DNA of 64,000 nucleotides. It comes from Viscum album. Taxonomy: Eukaryota > Streptophyta > Magnoliopsida > Santalales > Viscaceae. A program made the position numbers and the translations under genes. This document shows, piece by piece, positions 60,376 to 64,000 of this stretch (position 1 is the stretch's first letter; every line of letters starts with the position of its first letter). Under the pieces are notes generated by a model. It worked only from the letters and a program-made list of their open reading frames with translations, was not told where the DNA came from and did no database searches. The stretch lies in assembly GCA_963277665.1 (NCBI GenBank), contig OY728159.1:1022335343-1022399342 (forward strand), given 5' to 3'.

Positions 60376-61643
60376 TCACTTTGTAACAAACAGATGAGGA
60401 TAACTCTCCCTCAATATATCCTCGAGCTCCCATGTAGCTTATTCTAATTGGATTTTCCTCCATAAAACTTTTACCAAGAGGGTAGTCTTGTTCCATAGGA
60501 ATTTTTCACTACGATCGAGAATCTCTATCGGTTATTCTTCATAAGAAAGATCTTGTTCCAGCAGTACAACTTCTGAGCTGAGTACATGTGAAGGATCAGG
60601 TATGTACTTTCTCAGGAGAGATACATGGAACACATCGTGAACTTGAGAGAGATTCGGTGGAAGTGCCATTCGGTAAGCTACCTTCCCAACACGATCCAGT
60701 ATTTCGAAAGGACCAATATACCTAGGGCTCACCTTTCCCATCTTTCCAAATCTCATTACTGTCTTCCAAGGAGATATTCGTAAGAACACTTTATCACCCA
60801 CTTCAAACTCTATGTCTTTTCTTCGGTTGTCGGCATAACTTTTTTGTCGACTCTGAGCTGCTCTTATGTGTTGTTGAATAGATCATACCTTTTCTACCAT
60901 CTCATCAACAAGATCAGGTCCTAATAGCTTTCTTTCCCCAACTTCACCCCAGCAAGTTGGAGTCCTGTATTTCATTCCATAGAGAGCTTCATAAGGATCC
61001 TTCTGAATACTGGAGTGAAAGCTATTATTATAAGAAAATTCCACCAATGGTAGGTGTTGATCCCAACCAAATTTTAAATCCATAGAGCAAGCTCTCAACA
61101 TATCTTCTAGAGTTTGAATTGTCCTATCAGACTGACCGTCTGTCTGAGGATGATAAGCAGTGCTGAAACTGAACTCTGTTTCTAGAGTATGCTAAAGACT
61201 TCTCCAGAACTTTGAGGTAAACCTCGGATCTCAATCAGATATAATAGAAAGTTGTACTCCATGTAATCTTACCACTTCCTTTACATATATCCTGGAAAGC
61301 TGATCGAGAGAGAAATCCTCTCTAATAGCAATGAAGTGTGCAGACTTTGTATGATGATCAACTATGACCTAGATATCATTATTTCCATTGGATGTTTTAG
61401 GAAGTCCGGTGATAAAGTCCATAGTGATTTTTCCCATTTCTATTCGGGTATGGGTAATTGTTGTAACATCCCCTTAGACTTCTGTGTCTCATCTTTAACT
61501 TGCTGACAAACCAAGCATTGAGAGACATATTCAACAACATCTCTTTTCATTCCATCCCACCAGAAGTACTCTTTCATGTCCCTATACATCTTTGTGCATC
61601 TAGGATGAATAGAGAATGAAGAAATATGAGCCTCATCCAACAA
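60376..61643 (-). pseudogene. Tekay chromovirus integrase and chromodomain
   Basis: The zinc-binding domain is in 61440-61643 (AHISSFSIHP, then CLVCQQVK), giving the full H-H-C-C set. The catalytic core (61100-61440) has MDFITGLPKT with the first Asp, a SD-stop-DPRFTS block with the second, and [16 protein letters not shown], where the DD35E Glu reads Asp. The GPY/F tail is VSPRYIGPFEIL...VAYRMALP...VFHVSLLRKYIPDPS (60532-60801). After one in-frame stop a chromodomain can be read (LLVKVLW, ATWELEDIL, YPHLF), ending at 60376. The chromodomain normally steers integration toward marked histone H3. Stops at W, R, Q and E positions mostly fit deamination changes. The enzyme cannot be functional. 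Confidence 0.9.
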
Positions 61644-61691
61644 CTCCTTCTTTAATTCGAGGATGGGAGGAACACAAACCCGATTCCTGAA

Positions 61692-62281
61692 CTATATTAT
61701 CCCATCACAATCAAGGTTGAATTCAGGAAAATTACTCACCTTCTTTTGTAACACTACATCTTCTTTCTGTGCCTCTTTAATATTAACATGTATAGATGGT
61801 TGAACATTCATTTGAGAAAGATAAGATTTTTGCCCTTCCATTATAATTCCAAGATCCATCCTTTGTAAATCCATAAATATTGGATCTTTTGTGATCCTCA
61901 TCATGGATAAACTGGCATGGTCTTGTCGACTTAATGCATCTGCCACCTTGTTTGCTTTCCTAGGGTGGTAATGAATTGAGCTGTTGTAATCCTTAATCAG
62001 CTCAAACCATCTTCTTTGGCACATATTCAACTCCTTTTGTGTGAAAATATACTATTACTTTTATTATTAGTATAAATGTCACACCTTTCTCTATAAAGAT
62101 AATGCCTCCAAATCTTTAATGCAAAGATTTCTGCAGCTAACTCCAAATCATTTGTTGGGTAATTTTTCTCATGTATTTTCAATTTTCGTGAGGCATAAGC
62201 TATCACCATATCATTTTTCATAAGAACACACCCCAATCCCTTCTTGGATGCATCACTTTAGATCACAATCCTTTCTCCACA
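61692..62281 (-). pseudogene. Tekay chromovirus RNase H
   Basis: The segment [12 protein letters not shown] carries the first catalytic Asp and is preceded by a stop. It continues [20 protein letters not shown] with the conserved Glu, then [18 protein letters not shown] with the next Asp. A one-base deletion near 62051-62058 shifts the frame, which resumes in NMCQRRWFELIKDYN and KANKVADALSRQ, the normal RNase H end. A linker to integrase with lower conservation follows (61692-61900). Domain length and order are normal for Ty3/gypsy. The shift and the stop make it non-functional. Confidence 0.9.
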
Positions 62282-63391
62282 TCAAGGCAGTGTGAGCATA
62301 GGTGCACTATATAACCTTCTTTTCGACTCCTTGAAATTATGTTCACATTCCTCCTTCCAAACAAACTTGACTCCTTTCCGAGTCAACTTGGTGAGTGGAT
62401 TAGATAATTGTGAAAAATCATTCACAAAACGTCGATAATATCTAGACAAACCAAGAAAACATTGGATCTCAGTTACTGTTGTTGGTCTTGACCATATTTC
62501 GATAACCTCTGTTTTTGCTGGATCCATAGATATCCCCTCTTTTGAGATTAAGTGTCCCATAAAAGAAACTTTTTGAAGCCAAAATTCACACTTGGTAAAT
62601 TTGGCATAAAGATTCTCCTTTCTCAGGGTATTCAAAATAATTCTCAAGTGATCTTCATGTTCTTCCTTGCTCTTTGAATATATAAGAATATCAACTATAA
62701 AGACTACCAAAAATTGATCAAGATAGTCTCTAAAGACTCTATTCATCATATCCATGAAGATAGCAGGGACATTTGTAAGACCAAATGGCATCACTATAAA
62801 TTCATAGTGTCCATACCTTGTACGGAAATCCTTCTTTGGTATATCCTCCCTTTTGACCCTTAATTGATGATACCCTGAATGGAGATCAATCTTGGAAAAG
62901 TATTGAGCTCTGCGTAGTTGGTCAAATAAGTCATCAATGCGTGGGAGAGGATATTTGTTCTTGATAGTGATCTTGTTATGTTATCGATAATCAATGCAGA
63001 GTCTCATTGATCCATCTATCTTATTAACAAAAAGCACAGGTGCTCCCCAAGGTGACGCACTAGGGAATATGAATCCCTTATCTAGATTCTCTTGGAGTTG
63101 CTTCTTCAATTCCTGCAACTCAGTTGGGTCCATTCTATAATGTGTCCTTGAAATAGGAAAAGCACTCGGTACGAGTTCTATTATAAAATCAACTTCATGA
63201 TTTGGTGGAAGACCAGACAATTCCTCCAGAAAGACATTGTCAAACTCTCGTACAATGGGCATATTCTTAATCGTGAGTTTCTCACCAACCATTTGAGATA
63301 AATAACCTTCATTTAGTGGAATCAAGACCCATAAGATAGAAGAAATTTCCACTGGAAGGTTATGTTCATCCTTGCATCGATAGACGATCAT
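62282..63391 (-). pseudogene. Tekay chromovirus reverse transcriptase
   Basis: One frame runs through with a single stop at 62981-62983. It opens with a protease-RT linker, then [47 protein letters not shown] and MRLCIDYR just before the stop, where a Gln codon normally lies. It continues [26 protein letters not shown] and MPFGLTN. The catalytic box reads FIVDILIYS: the first Asp of the FxDD box is Val, which by itself abolishes polymerase activity. Thumb and connection follow ([34 protein letters not shown]). It is the best preserved coding stretch in the window and the strongest evidence for the lineage. Confidence 0.93.
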
Positions 63392-63434
63392 AGATTGATC
63401 TGGAATATGAAATGTGACTTCCCTTCTTAGGTAA
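63392..63434 (-). pseudogene. Last bases of the protease-RT linker, cut by CACTA
   Basis: The RT reading frame continues upstream as [14 protein letters not shown] until the CACTA terminus at 63435. Protease, gag, PBS and 5' LTR must lie to the right, beyond the transposon and outside the window. Confidence 0.7.
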
Positions 63435-63833
63435 CACTACAGGAAAATGGACCTATTCCCACGGTTTTCCCCAAAACCGTGGGGATAGACCCCCCCTATA
63501 CCCACGGATTTGGAAAACTGTGGGAATAGGTGACTTTTCATGACCTATACCCACAGTTTTCCAAAACCGCGGGTATAAGGGGGTCTATCCCCACAGTTTC
63601 CAAATATCGTGGGTATAGGTGGGGTCTATCCCCACAGTTTTGGGGAAAACTGTGGGGATAGGTCTGGGCTAAAATACATATACCCACAGTTAAGAAAAAG
63701 TATGGGTATAGGTCACTTTTGTGCACGCGGGGAATTTTTTTTTTCCCGCAGGAAGGAATTTTTTTTTGGCGGGAACCCTATACCCACGGTTCTTCCCTCT
63801 ATACCCATGGTTTTTATAACTATATTTCACTAA

Positions 63834-63850
63834 ATATATATATATATTTA
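63834..63850. repeat. (AT)n microsatellite in the CACTA end
   Basis: A short AT run just before the tRNA-like module. Confidence 0.75.
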
Positions 63851-63857
63851 CATATAG

Positions 63858-63932
63858 GTGATGTTAGGGTAGTGGTTAGATGCGGTGTTTGCAGCGAAGA
63901 GGTTGCGAGATCGAAACTCGGCGACTGCATTA
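63858..63932 (+). other. tRNA-like module inside the CACTA end
   Basis: gggtagtggttagatgcgg resembles a tRNA D-arm with Pol III box A. Then ggttgcgagatcgaaactcg resembles the T-arm with box B: the cgag/ctcg stem closes an atcgaaa loop. Total length suits a tRNA, but acceptor stem and anticodon arm do not pair well. It could be a SINE head, a tRNA pseudogene or a captured internal promoter. It interrupts the run of subterminal repeats, which resume at 63940. Confidence 0.45.
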
Positions 63933-64000
63933 TTTTAGGACCTATACCCATGGTTTTGAAATCGTGGGTAAAAACCATTGAAATCGTGGCAGTTGGATAT

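Larger units (their letters stand above)
63435..64000 (+). mobile_element. CACTA (En/Spm) transposon terminus (element continues past window)
   Basis: It begins CACTACAGGAAAATGG, matching the CACTACARGAAAA terminal repeat of plant CACTA elements. The preceding taa is a candidate 3-bp target duplication. At least fourteen subterminal units of the form cctatacccacggtttt or the inverse aaaaccgtgggtatagg fill the next 550 bases, often as facing pairs such as 63627-63663. These are the expected transposase-binding sites. The element sits inside the chromovirus pol and is therefore younger than that copy. No transposase is visible within the 566 bases present. Frames at 63538-63833 follow the repeat. 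Confidence 0.9.

Noticed and set aside
60376..63434. Endogenous plant pararetrovirus
   Set aside because: The chromodomain, integrase, polypurine tract and TGTAACACCC LTR identify a Ty3/gypsy chromovirus. Pararetroviruses lack integrase and LTRs.
63538..63833. Open frames in the CACTA end
   Set aside because: They translate the subterminal repeat itself; repeats of this type bind transposase and are not coding.
63858..63932. Functional tRNA gene
   Set aside because: Box A and box B like arms exist, but acceptor and anticodon stems do not pair convincingly.
63435..64000. CRISPR-like array because of regularly repeated palindromes
   Set aside because: Units occur in both orientations without uniform spacers, next to a CACTA terminal repeat, in a plant-type genome.

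Overview
The window looks like intergenic chromatin from a large, repeat-rich plant nuclear genome. It is very AT-rich and I found no intact host gene on either strand. Every coding trace I recognise belongs to decayed transposable elements: Ty3/gypsy chromoviruses of the Tekay/Del type, a second gypsy element, one Ty1/copia remnant, and two ends of CACTA (En/Spm) DNA transposons. I cannot name the species or say monocot versus dicot.

Layout, left to right. 1-2150: degenerate tandem repeat, then an LTR-like leader. 2640-5870: Ty1/copia RT-RNase H remnant (+), polypurine tract (PPT) and 3' LTR. 5870-23000: a plus-strand array LTR-internal-LTR-internal-LTR of Tekay-type sequence. Its primer-binding sites (PBS) are near 9300 and 17021, its PPTs end at 11817 and 18625, and most of its coding capacity is gone. 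23059-27457: a further, apparently solo, LTR. 27458-32900: AT-rich sequence with weak repetition. 32900-54616: a minus-strand Tekay array. LTR E (53009 down to about 39940) is split by a complete but dead plus-strand gypsy element (41020-50428). Pol remnants lie on both sides of LTR E (36700-39720 and 53010-54616). 54617-56532: a CACTA end followed by a 335-bp tandem repeat. 56533-63434: the youngest-looking element, a minus-strand Tekay chromovirus with 3' LTR, PPT and a nearly continuous but multiply broken pol (protease tail, RT, RNase H, integrase, chromodomain). 63435-64000: a CACTA terminus, with its palindromic subterminal repeats, that cut into that pol.

The order of events can be read from nesting. 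The Tekay LTR family is oldest and most abundant (six or seven long LTRs). The 41-50 kb gypsy element inserted into one of those LTRs. CACTA elements cut two Tekay internal regions. Most stop codons in the best preserved pol fit C-to-T or G-to-A change, as expected of long-methylated DNA. The least expected signals are non-coding: a GC-rich TACGTACG module kept in tandem duplicate in the AT-rich LTRs, paired splice-donor-like sites kept between LTR copies, two tRNA-derived modules, and two arrays that share LTRs. I saw no novel defence or metabolic system.
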